Origin: Hypomyces perniciosus
Taxonomy: Eukaryota; Ascomycota; Sordariomycetes; Hypocreales; Hypocreaceae
Length of the DNA: 64,000 nt
Assembly: GCA_008477525.1 (NCBI GenBank)
Contig: SPDT01000010.1
Coordinates: 372,001-436,000, forward strand
Reading direction: 5' to 3'
Below the pieces are notes generated by a model, which was not told where the DNA came from, ran no database searches, and saw only the letters and a program-made list of their open reading frames with translations. Positions 51,001 to 62,037 of this stretch are shown piece by piece. Positions within the stretch are counted from its first letter, which is position 1. Each line of letters opens with the position of its first letter. Position numbers and translations under genes: made by a program.

Positions 51001-52162
51001 AGCAGCAGATTTTCCCAGATAGGTACTTCGTACAACTTCGTATAAAAATGCTCCGGAGTGCTTGTGATGTACTAATTGAGACTTGACGTATTACATACGA
51101 CACGTCCAATGAAGCGGACATGCAAGGGCCAGCTGGACAATATGGGGTGCTCGCCTCAATATCAAGAACCAGACGGCAACGAATACTTCACCAGCTGGTA
51201 CCTCTATTCACGTGGCCTTCAGCGCATGTATGGCGCTGCTGCTGTCATTCCAGTCGTCAGTGCGAAGTAGCAATGGCAGCAGTAGCATAGGGTATTGACT
51301 TTCGCCCTGCTTCTGGCAATATGAGACAAAAGATGGCGCCAACACCCGTTAAGGCGGATCGGCCGGTGTCGTGCGTCACTATTCCACAGGGCGTGGCCGG
51401 CGCTGTCTATGTCTGATGACTACACCACTTTTCGAGATCCCCCAGGCCCTATTCGCATGTTTGGTTCTCTTGTCATCTTTTAGGACCACAAACCCATACG
51501 TATTAGACAGAGTTCTCTCAACCATGGGTCTCGCAATCATCGCCATCGCCTCGGTGTCATCCTTCCGCCTGCTCACCCCCTGACCCTCTTTGCCCCTCTC
51601 GTTAATGCACGAATCTCCCGGCTCGCTCTGGCGGACCAGGTACCCGTACTGCCGTAGGATCCCAGCTTCTGGGGTTCGCTCTAGCGGCCAATCATCAAGG
51701 CAATCAAGGCAGGCAAATCGGCCGTCCACAGCTCTGGGACCGACCGCAGGCTCGCTATGCGCCTTTGGGAATGGGGCCCAGTGCAGCTAAGCCGGGATCC
51801 CCTCTCCTCCCCGGGGACGCCTCCTTTCCACCCCCGGCTTTCCAGGCCAGGGTATGGCTCTCACGGCGCAGACGCCGCAGAGCCTCCATCTGTCGCATCT
51901 CACATTTTGTCGGGCTTCTGCCAAGAGTCATGGCTCCCCGAGGTCCCCGGGGACCAGCCGACCCTGGACAACCCACGCGCTCATCAGCCACAACCCCCCA
52001 TCTGCGCCTCAAATGGCAGACTCTCTGTGACCGTATCTGGAACTTGTGGCTTGTAGGAGCCCCTCCCCCCCTCCACACCTCATCGCCCATCTCCAAATGT
52101 GGCTTGCAGCAGCCCGCAGCGGCAGTCAAGCATCACTCTAGGCTGGCTCTCGGTCTCTAGCT
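48019..52162. other. Gene-poor segment, second part
   Basis: No supported gene. Nonamers occur at 48114, 49147, 49167, 49186, 49603 and 50164. CT-rich and GC-rich patches near 50700-50810 and 51780-52080 give long but domain-free frames. Confidence 0.5.
49147..49194. repeat. Cluster of three nonamers
   Basis: TACTCCGTA at 49147-49155, then TACGGAGTA at 49167-49175 and 49186-49194. The first pair is inverted and could form a 9-bp stem. Confidence 0.85.
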
Positions 52163-52189
52163 AATGGCTGGCTGGCTGGCTGGCTGGCC
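52163..52189 (+). repeat. (TGGC)n microsatellite
   Basis: Six consecutive GGCT/TGGC units. Confidence 0.9.
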
Positions 52190-55100
52190 CAACTTGGCCC
52201 CGGCCATTTCAGGTTTATACACCCCTTTGGCACCTGCGTGCGGCACCTGATTCGCCATTCCCGTGCCTGTCAAGGCTCTTGCCCAAAAAAGAGCAAGTCG
52301 GCCGCACCCCCGAAGGGACATGCATACAGATTCTGTCACATATCATCTGCAGCTTTTCTAGCCTCTCTTTTGGTCTCTTTCCCTTTTCTTGCAAATCGGG
52401 TTCGCGTTCAGTAATCAGTCCCCCCGTGGAGGAAATCCCACCCTCGTTTAATTCTCCCATGTGCGTCTGCATGTGCGATGAGAAGGCGAGAAAAGATCGA
52501 TATCCGCGGGCTACCACCGATCTGACCCCGTTCGTTCTTGATCAGCAGTACGGAGTAGTGGTGCTTGTAGTCCCTGGTATCGTCAGCAACTTGCAGGCAA
52601 AACAAGCGAACCCTTCTTGGCGGAAACGATCTGGATGATCGCCGCGATATTTACGAGTATCAACTCGCCCCTCTCCTCTCCTCTCCTCTCCCTTCCAATC
52701 CGCTCTGCATGTAACATGAGCATCTAGCCTCAAGTTGGATAGGATGCTACCACATTCTACCACCTCAACCACACAAGTCCCCATGTAGTTCTCTATCAGC
52801 CCCTGGCGAGCGTAGCAAGCAATGACCCCCTCTTCGCAGTGCCGGCCACCGGTAGTACTCCGTACCAATGTGGTGGATCCAATCGACCGGCTTGCAAGCC
52901 TATCTCCGCGGAGCGGACCTAGGCCAACCTCGGCTAAGCCTCTCCATTCAAACTTTCGGATCATAAGGGTAGGCTGACAGCCTTCAACCCGGGTTTGCGG
53001 ATCACAACGTCTGTAAACTGGTTCATGTGCCGTGTTGATGCAATCATTGTAAATTATCTAATTAATATAAATTAGTATATATTACCAGCCGCTCTATTTC
53101 ATCTGGCATGTGTCAGTGGAATTTCGTCTGCTGCTATTTTTTGCATCCAAGTCAAACAGAGAAGAACAATGTCTAGTACAGTACGGAACATTCCTTGTCT
53201 ACAATGAAAACGAAATAGGGTAGCATCTGTGTATGTATGTATGGATATGCATTTCCCACGTCTCTGATTGGGAACACGGCTTTGTCTCTTTTATTTGTCT
53301 CTGTCCTGTCTGGCCCCGACACCATGGCTGCGTTGTCCCATGTGACTCAGACACCAAAACAACCCTTGGGTTAAACGAGTCGACAGACACAACAGGAAAG
53401 AGAAATTGGCCCCTGGCACGGATATCGCCATAAGATTGAACCCTCACCACTCGCGTGCCTGGCGAGCGAGCAAGAAAGAAAAAAAAAAGCCAGCCAGCCA
53501 GTCAGCCATGTGAGACCCAACCGATGCGAGATTTGCACCTAGCCATCCGGCCAAGGCTTCGCGTGGTCGCGGGTAGATCATTCAGCCAACCAAGAAAAAT
53601 GAAAAAACCAAGTGAGAAAGAGAAAATTATGTTCATTGACAGAGAGAGGGTGTGTGTGTATGCACCCGCGGGGGGGGGGGGGGGTCTACATGGGAAAAGA
53701 CTTTTTTTAATGGAGCTATGCGCTGGGCAAAAGCGGTTGATCAACGACGACGGCCGCAAAGCCAAGCGAGCGAACATAGTGGTGGTTTCGGTTTACATGT
53801 AGGCGACAGATCAGATTTTCGGGGAGATGAGGGGGAGGGGTTTGGACAAACCGAACGATGGTGGTGTCCATGTCATGTAAGAGGGAGAACAACACACTTG
53901 ACATCGCCAGCCATGATCCGTGGGGGGGGAGAGGGGGGAGGGGAAAGGTAGGGGGAACGAATGAACAGGGTAGACAACAACAATACAACAATATCCGACC
54001 GGTTCAGAGGCAATAGAATGAATCCCGACCCAACAGCCGGGGGAGGAGGGTTGTGTGATGGATGATGTGATGAGATCGATGGGGGGGAGGATCAGGAGGA
54101 GTCAATAATACCCAAACCGCGCCCGCTTTTGCTCCCTTACATCGTCGTTCTGTAAGATTTTACGGGGAAATACAAGATCAAAATGTGATAGATGTGGATT
54201 ATCTCTGTGCGATGGGGATCTGTTTTGCAGGTGGAAGAACAAGCCTACGCCCCAGGGGAGGGGGGACCTTTTGCATGCGTGTGTGATGTGTGTGCTATGT
54301 CAGTGTGTGTCTCCATATGCGCGCGTATAATGCGTGAAAAAGAAAGAGAGTTCGGCGGATAGCGCTCTTTGCGATCCAGAGGCTGAGACGCTGCTGCTGT
54401 TGGGTCGCTGAAAACCCTCCTCCAGGGCTCCCAAAGGCTCGGCGATACGTACCTGACCCGAAGATTTTCGGCTTCGGGCCATTCAATCAATTTCGCAATA
54501 AGGGCCGTCCGGGGATCACCCGCCCGCCCCCGGCTGGCCGAAATCCCCCCCATGAATGAGTAGCAGTGCTAGCTAGCAGTGACGAAATCGTCATCCGTAG
54601 GTACGAGTAGCAATTTTTTTTTTTCATTTCATTACATAGTACGGAGTACTATTGTGATAATCCCTGGGTGGTGATGAGGGGAGAGAAGAGAGGACAAGAA
54701 ACAGGTCTGTCGTCCATGGACGCATTTATGATGCGTACGAAGTACAACCATGTGCGATGGTGCACTCCGTACTCCGTACTTCGTATGCAGTGGATATGAC
54801 AGCATAGTACTTGGCGTCACGAAATTAACAATTTTTGTGAATGACATCCAAACACTGCTAATGGGCGATCATAGGTCGTATGTCAGATTCATATTCTTCG
54901 GGCGTGCCGATAATACGAGTAGCAATACTCCGTGGCAGCATGCTTATCATCAGTGCAACGCAACTTGCTTTGCAGCTTCAAAAAGGCCAAGAACTACTAT
55001 TAAAAACGATGCTCTGTCGGTTCCTCCAACCGGTGCATCAGAGCACAGGCACAAAAACCGGCACGGGCCAAAATGCTCCGACTGACAGCCGTTTGTGGGG

Positions 55101-55533
55101 CTGCATACGCCGTAATACGGATAGGCACATTTGGCACATTTGGCACATCCGTCTGTGCATCCATAACTCCGTTATTACTACGGAGTACGCAGTAGAACGG
55201 AGGATGCCTTACGGAGCATGTACTCCGTATAGGTGAATTAGGGGTCACCGTGTATGGAGTAATAGTAGTTGTATTGGGATTTGCCCCTGAAAGATCAAAC
55301 AAAACCCACTACCTTGTTTTCGAGCTGCTTTTTTACTGGTTTCGAGTCTTGAAATACGCCCAGGGCAGGCACCGAATATCTGGGGAAGGCAGATTCTCCT
55401 ACTGCCATCGAGCGGCAGCGCTCGAGAAGAAGCAATATGGTGTTTGGGACAACGGGCCCGCGGCCGTGGCCGATTTGGCAAGGATAATCACAAAGAAAAA
55501 TAAAACAAAAAAAATTACATACTTACCTAAAGG
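52190..55533. other. Gene-poor segment, third part
   Basis: No supported gene. Nonamers at 52549, 52856, 54640, 54770, 55179 and 55221; a CTCTC run near 52671-52690; a G15 run at 53670-53684 and more G-runs to 54100. Confidence 0.5.
53670..53684 (+). repeat. G15 homopolymer
   Basis: Fifteen consecutive G. Such runs are prone to length error in sequencing. Confidence 0.9.
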
Positions 55534-55719
55534 TTAACTGCGTTTCTGGGACCAATAGAGTGGCGATCCGAGAACTCGTTTCTTGGGCCCTTCTGGTTGG
55601 TCAAAGTACGAACTATTGCACGGCTGCAAGGATAAAGACACATTGGTGAACCGTGCTGGCGATACTCCATTTACCGCTGTCAAAGACAAGCATGTAGGGT
55701 CCTGGTGTTGGTCGTACAA
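55534..55719 (-). other. Short coding-like fragment, weak lectin-type resemblance
   Basis: A 61-codon frame containing DPTCLSLTAVNGVSPARFTN and LSLQPCNSS, faintly like one strand set of a secreted beta-trefoil repeat. No signal peptide, partner exons or full domain were found, so it may be chance. Confidence 0.15.
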
Positions 55720-56730
55720 ACTACTAGTAATGCTCGTAATTCTATGATTTTTGATAGCACTAGCAGGCTATTTTTTTCTTCCTTGCCTTCGATGGATTGA
55801 TTGCCTCGTGAGAAACTCGTGCGCCGTTTTCGTTCTGCCAAGGAGTTAACAAAGGCCCTACGGTGTAATTATGGGGGTCGTTCCAACGTTGCTCCATATA
55901 ACAAAACGAGCTTTGATATCCGGCTTTTATGACGCGTCCCGTGCATCTTTACCGGCAGCAAGCAGTTCCATACGCAGTAAAGTAAAAGCTAGGCCTCCAA
56001 GTCATTGGCGGCCCTGGACAAGCTGAACGCACTCAAGAGACGCACTGGTGATCCGGGAAGGCCCTTGCAGAAACGCGACCGAATACGTGCAGATACGCAT
56101 GTGCAGCGGCGTGATCTTTGCTCCCTCCCATGCGTGCGCTCGATTGGGTGTTGGGCCGTCAGCTGGGTTTGCAGGACCCGTGGAGTCGTCGTGGATCGCA
56201 GGTGAGGTGGTACTTGCTTGAATGAGTTCAGATCCATGATCCTGGGCGAGTTCTGTTCACAGGGCTGCTTTCTGACATGGTTGGTGGACGGGGCACAGTC
56301 TCCTGTCCAGGATCCGGGCAAGGTCAAGCCCCCATGTCAAGTTGACGGGCCATGGCCACAGGTTTATCTTGTCCCGAGAAGTCGGGTTTCCGGCTATCCT
56401 TGGCAGTCATCGAGACGCCATGCGCGTAGTACTCGTATATGTAAGTGTGCATATGCACGATACAGGATCTGGAAGAATGTGCAGACACAACCTGGGACGG
56501 AGCTGTCTCCGTCCCTTGTCTGTCAGAGTACGGAATAAGTATGAAGTAATGCGAAACCACAAGCCTTGAAAGCTCTGATGCTAATACTAACGTGATAATA
56601 TCGTGCCGAAATTGTCGTGCCCAAACAGATAGCTATCTGGACAGAGCGGCCTCCGACGTCGGACATAACGCGGATCCTGACGGACGGATATTTAACGGTG
56701 AATGCCCGTATTAATATGTATACGGAGTAG
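55720..56730. other. Gene-poor segment, fourth part
   Basis: No supported gene; a nonamer lies at 56721. The 112-codon frame at 55989-56327 (-) has no domain. Confidence 0.5.
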
Positions 56731-57490
56731 TTATGGGGTGGGCAGCAGCATTTTCAGGGTCACGGCTGGTGGGGAATCTCGGATTGGATATGACAGGCGG
56801 TTGAGACCCGGCGATGGCAGTGCAATGGGAAAACTGTGGGAATGGCTGCGTAATGGAGGCACAGAACCCTGACCGTCCCGGACGGTGGAGAGAGATGCAC
56901 TATGCACTATTACTCCGTAGTAGAAAGGGAAAACTTCTGAGTGAGAGAAGAAATCTAACCTCAATCGGGGCAAAGCTGTCGGGGATTTCATGAGACGGCG
57001 CGTCTTGCGATTGGCTGTTTGCCATTGCGTGGCTTGTCTCTGGGGCGGCCACTATGAAAAGAGAGATTTCAGATTCGACCATCTGATTTGCTGTGTGGTG
57101 GTGTGTGTTTGTGGCAACCGCGGTGTCAAGCATGATTGATTTGATTGCCTGTCTGTCCGCGGCATCGGATTGGGTCTCCAAGTTCTCTGTAAATATCTGT
57201 TGTATCCTGCTTGTCCAAAACGGTGGCTTCTAAAGTGAAGATCGTCCGATTCATCTGCCCGAACAATTAGACATGCACACTCCAACCTCCCAACGCTACG
57301 AGCAAGAAGACTAACTGACTGACTGAGCCTCAATTTTTGCACATTAGCACGAGTGAGGACTCGCACATTACCTGAATATCAGCGAGATGAGGCCGACCCG
57401 CGCTCTTGTGACGGGGATCCGGCGCCCGGAACGGAGAGCGCTTTGACAGGGCGTATTCGAACGTGGACTGGCCGATGCTGACATGCGATC
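56731..57490 (-). other. Possible spliced gene or remnant, unrecognised
   Basis: Three minus-strand stretches have coding-like composition and candidate splice sites. One ends at 57372 before GTAATG and includes STFEYALSKRSPFRAPDPRH. One spans 57186-56960 after a TTTACAG acceptor and includes METQSDAADRQAIKSIMLDT-type sequence (first codon TTG) and NSQSQDAPSHEIPDSFAPIE. The last follows GGTCAG and stops at 56731. A start codon was not found, the middle acceptor is ambiguous, and the donor at 56959 (GTTAGA) is weak. A nonamer (56911-56919) would fall inside the second intron. No family is recognised. Confidence 0.2.
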
Positions 57491-60384
57491 GCCAGCTCCG
57501 CCTTTAGGGCGTGAACTGGCTGCAAAGTGCGGCGCCGCAATTGTCCAAGCTGGGCTATAGCTGGAAGAGATGCGTGTACTCGTAAAGAGAGGTCTTATGG
57601 CATCGCGATCAACAACGCGCAGCTGTAAGAAGATCGATAGATGATAGCACGAGCAAATTCGTATATGACAGACTATGCGACATGTACTCCGTATGTCACG
57701 GCGAACGGACTTGGATATGATACAACTACCTACATGTACGTCGGACACATCATTGCACAGTAGTCCGGGGCATTACACGAGTTTAGCCAGCCATGGCCAG
57801 CCAGCTGGATGTTGGCCACCCAGTACGGAGTAGAGACGAGGAGGCGCCCAAGCGATCATTTACCGCGACGCCTTGATTGCCCATTTGCGGCACTGACGCT
57901 GTTTAATGTGGAAAGCTCCGATATCTGTCGCTGTCATATCTACTTTACTATTATGTACAAATTTGGATAGTGTATGTCTTTGAATCTGCTGACGAAGATG
58001 TGGGCGAGACATAGGTGGTTCAGTTCAGGGCCTCGGTACCGGCTTTCGCGCAATGTCAGATCCAGTGCGTAAGAAGGTTCTCTACCGCGGTTGAGCTTCT
58101 CTCTACCCTACCCGGCGAAGAGAGAAACATATCCTACACGGGTGACAGATACAAGTGGTAGTCGATGCATGGGAAGAGGGAAGAGGGCTGCCGGCCCCAT
58201 GAGCTCCAGCAGACAGCACAGGTGACCACGATGGACCAGGGCCAGGACAATACTCATATGCCGCGGCAACAGAGCTAGCCTAGCCGAGCCGTCAAAACTG
58301 CCTCCCTCGAGACAGAGTAGTATTATCTGGGCGCTATTACGGACTACTCCGTAAAGTCCAAAGCTGGACATAAAAGAGGAGCTGTATAGTATTTTGTGCT
58401 AATTAGGTAGCCAACCTATGATGACATTGGCAGCCATGCACAAAAACCGCGGTACGGAGTACAATCTGAGGAGGAGGTACGTAACTGATTGAGCCACCAT
58501 GAGGTACGTACCTGTGGCACAAGCCAAGGGTCCCCCGGCTCCCGGAATGGCTTTTGCCTTTACTCAGCCCACTCCGGCGTGCGCTTTCACAGCTGGCAAA
58601 GCTGGGAGCTTTTAGCGCCAAGGCGGGCCCTGGCCAGATCCCGTTTCTTGCTGGCACGCCTGCAAACGCCACAGCTCGCACGCCCTCACCACCAAAAACC
58701 TCCCACTCACACAACTCGCATCACCACCACCAAGCTTTCTCAAACTAGACGACACGCTTTCTGTTCTTGGATCTTGGGACATCAAGTTCAGGTTTACTAA
58801 ACACAGGCTATGAAAAGGAAAACACCACGCAAAACACTTGCATAATACACGTTTCTCAGCGGCCCCAGCGACCCCTAAGCTTCCCTTTGGAGTCAGAGCA
58901 AGAAACAATAGGAAACGTCCTCTCCGGCGGTGCGGTGTTGTTTCAAGCCCGCACTCACTGTCGCAGCAGCAGAGCAATACCGCGTTAAGCCAGGGTTTTC
59001 CGTACTCGTACGTCCAGACCGGTGAGAAAAACACATAGATGGATAGTTTGAGGCATGCCATGGCCGAGTGGCCAATTCGAGCCCTCGCGATGTCTTGAAT
59101 CAGATAAGCAGAGATGCAGCCGGCGCAGTGCCTGCTTTGGCCGCTGTCACCACCAGACATACATTTTCTCGTATACGATAAGCTCTAAGAGGAGATGCTC
59201 CTCCGGGCATGTGTGACCGGCCGCAGGGGGAACTGTGACTGTGTCGGCCGTCGTCTCCATCGGGAGGAGCCTTTCGGTTCGCCAGTGTGGTAGTATTCCA
59301 ACCGAGCATTGCACATATGAAAGCTGGACCTTGGAGAGTTCCCATTCCCCGGGGCAGGATAATACAGGATGCGTACGTGATGGCAGACGGGTAGGTATTC
59401 CAGACCCTCCGGTAGGTCTCAGTCCCTGATGGGCCATCCAGGACCCTGGTAGGCGTCTCTTTGAAGCCTGAACGCCCCGACTCGCTCGCTCTCTTTCGAC
59501 CATGTACTTCGTACCTTGCCCTACCTACGAGTAGGAGTGGGAGTGTGTGTGGCTTCCTGACCCCATGCATCCATTATCCTGGCCCTGTCGTTGGCACACG
59601 CCCCATCTTTGCCTCTGTCTCTCAGCTACGAGCTACGGGGAGCTAGGAGGAGACCCCGTTCCAGGGGTGTGGAGCTAGCGGCCACTCGGCTACGTGCCAC
59701 GCCTCTCCCCAGCCCAGGGCCTTCATCTACTCGTACCTCTGGGCAGAAGGCATCCATGCATCCTGATTGCACATTATGGATGTCTGGGTGTGCACCTTTC
59801 TGGCTGGGCTTCAGCACACTCTACGAGCATCCTGTCCGTCTGTCCCCTCTATCCACCCATCCATAGGTACTGTACAACTAGTACGAGTATACATCTCCCT
59901 ACCCACAACCCACAACCCACATCCCACGGGCCTGGACCTGGTCGCATCTCTCTAATGCAGGCATATTTCGAGCCAAGATCTCTGACCCATACGATTGGCT
60001 TCCACACCACTACCCTTGGGCGTCCATCTACCTGGCAGCTTGTGCACGTCTCTCCTCTCGATATCCGTTGTGCATCGTCCGCCCCAGATCTCTTCCAACC
60101 CACGTCAAAGTACATAACCCCCTCGATCACCTCTTCTTCTTGAACCCCCCTCGGTGTCGACTTTCCTTTTCACATATATACCCCACGGGCAACTACCTCC
60201 CCTCTATCGTGGTTTCACATCGCCATTTATTACAACTACTACTCGTACTTTAATCCAGCTCTTCCCTCGTGGGGTATTGCTTTGCAACTTTGCTTTCTAC
60301 ACTCGACATCACATCACATCACGCACCACCTATCACCAACTTGCCAGTGCTCGCCGCGCGTCTCCCAACGCCCACACTAACGAA
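57491..60384. promoter_or_regulatory. Long upstream region of the C2H2 gene
   Basis: Four nonamers (57685, 57824, 58345, 58453). From about 60040 the plus strand is strongly pyrimidine-rich, and an ACATATATA TATA-like box lies at 60172-60180, followed by a TC-rich leader up to the ATG. The reading frame is open upstream of the chosen ATG back to 60154 without an in-frame ATG, so this is taken as leader. Long minus-strand frames (58612-59160, 59100-59570) lack domains. Confidence 0.45.
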
Positions 60385-62037
60385 ATGGCTCTCACGGCTC
60401 AGCAACCTCCGCATCCCAACTGGGGCCGCTGGCCTCAGCAGCTCCCTCACGACTTCTCCATGATGGACGCTCCCGGATTCCTCCCATACGACTCCCGCAC
60501 ACAGGCAAACCCTCAGATGCAACGGCCCATGGCCCCTCAGTATGTTGTGGAAGCGACATACAACCCAGCACCCATGCCGCCCATGCCCGCGCCTCAGTAT
60601 CAGAACCAGAATGCTTTCTCCTACATGCCCTATCAGAGCCCGCCGCCATCAACGCCCATCGGCTCACCGTACAAGCATGAGTTCCAGGAGCGACCCGCCC
60701 CAAGAATCATGGGTCCTGAGGTCGACAATGGCCGAGCCATGCCCTATCGTCGCGATTCCAGGCCTGTGAACGAGTACCAGCCTCGGTCACCAACATCTAG
60801 AAGTGGCTCTGTGTCTTCGGCCTCCACCAAATCTGGTGTTATCCCGAGCCCAATCGCCAAGGCCAAGACTATCACGTACAATGAGACCATCAACCCCGCC
60901 GACCAGGTCAACTTTGGCACCGAAGTTGATGAGTTGATGAAGGCAATCCAGAAGAAGAAGGCTGAAGCCGCCAGGATCCAGCAGACTCTTACTCCTGCGC
61001 AAACGCCCAAGAGCGAAGGTCCCATGGATGCCCCAAGCCCTGCCAGCTCAGCCCCCACTGAGGCAACTGGCAAGCCCAAGAAGAAATGGGTCTGCGATGG
61101 CCCCAACTGCAACAAGAGCTTTGTCCAGAAGACGCATCTTGACATTCACCGACGTACCCACACTGGCGCAAAGCCCTACGTAAGTCGTGATGAACACCTA
61201 CCTCACCTGCTACTTTACTGACATACACTTCCATAGGTCTGCACCAAAGACAACTGTGGTCTCACTTTCTCGCAGCGAGGAAACCTCAAGGTGAGTTCCC
61301 ATCTCAAGACACAACACAGTCGGCTGTCATCAGGAACTAATTGAGATTTTAGACCCATATGCGCCGCCACACCGGGGAGAAGCCGTATTCTTGCAGTCTA
61401 TGCGGCAAGCTCTTTGCTCAGCGTGGCAATGTGCGATCTCACGAGGAGACACACAAGGGCCTGAAGGCATTCGTCTGCCGATTGGATGATTGCAACAAGA
61501 CCTTCTCTCAGCTGGGTAACATGAAGGTAGAGCACTCTCATGGAACCTTTCTCGACATGGCAAAAGCTTACAGAATTGCAGACCCACCAGAACAACTTCC
61601 ACAAGGAGACTCTTCAGAAGCTCACGAACCAGTTTGTTCACTTTGTCGAGCAGGGAGAAGTACCAGACTCTCACCGCGAGCTTTTCGAGTACTTCCAGGA
61701 ACATTACAAGAACAGCAACAAGGGCATCAAGGGTCGTGGTAAGGCACGCACCGTGGCCGCTCGCAAGCCCAAGGGAGTTGCCTCCCAACACTCCGTATCC
61801 ACCATGTCGGCTGCATCCAGCACGCCCATTGCCCCTCCGTTCCCTCATGCTGCGATGCCTACACAGCACCCGGTGATGCCGAGCGGTGGCCGAATTCCTT
61901 CCTACGACATGGGCCACGGTCCTGCGAACACTTCTGTCTACGGCATGTATGAGCAGCAACAGGGTCATGCTCAAGGTGGCATGCTCTACGACGATGAGCA
62001 CTCGAGGCAGATGGCATTTGCGGGCCGCCTGTATTAA
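60385..62037 (+). CDS. C2H2 zinc-finger transcription factor (four fingers, AZF1-like)
   Basis: Exons 60385-61179, 61237-61290, 61353-61526 and 61582-62037 give 492 aa. A Pro/Gln/Met-rich N-terminus (about 1-150) and a Lys-rich helix ([20 protein letters not shown]) precede four tandem C2H2 fingers at about 235-350. Finger 1 is [19 protein letters not shown]; finger 2 has [19 protein letters not shown]; finger 3 is [17 protein letters not shown]; finger 4 has [25 protein letters not shown]-type linkers join the first three. The tail is Gln/His/Pro-rich. It is expected to act as a nuclear DNA-binding regulator; resemblance to Azf1-type factors is from finger wording only. Introns 2 and 3 interrupt fingers 2 and 4 at the same residue. 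Confidence 0.93.

Noticed and set aside
51755..52160. Overlapping 124-131 codon frames on both strands
   Set aside because: Compositionally driven (GC-rich, stop-poor) with no family pattern in any frame.
59052..59100. TGGCCGAGTGGCC resembling a tRNA A-box
   Set aside because: No matching B-box or acceptor stem at the right distance could be found.
58612..59160. 182-codon minus-strand frame
   Set aside because: No start context, introns, domain or coding-like composition; GC-rich chance frame.
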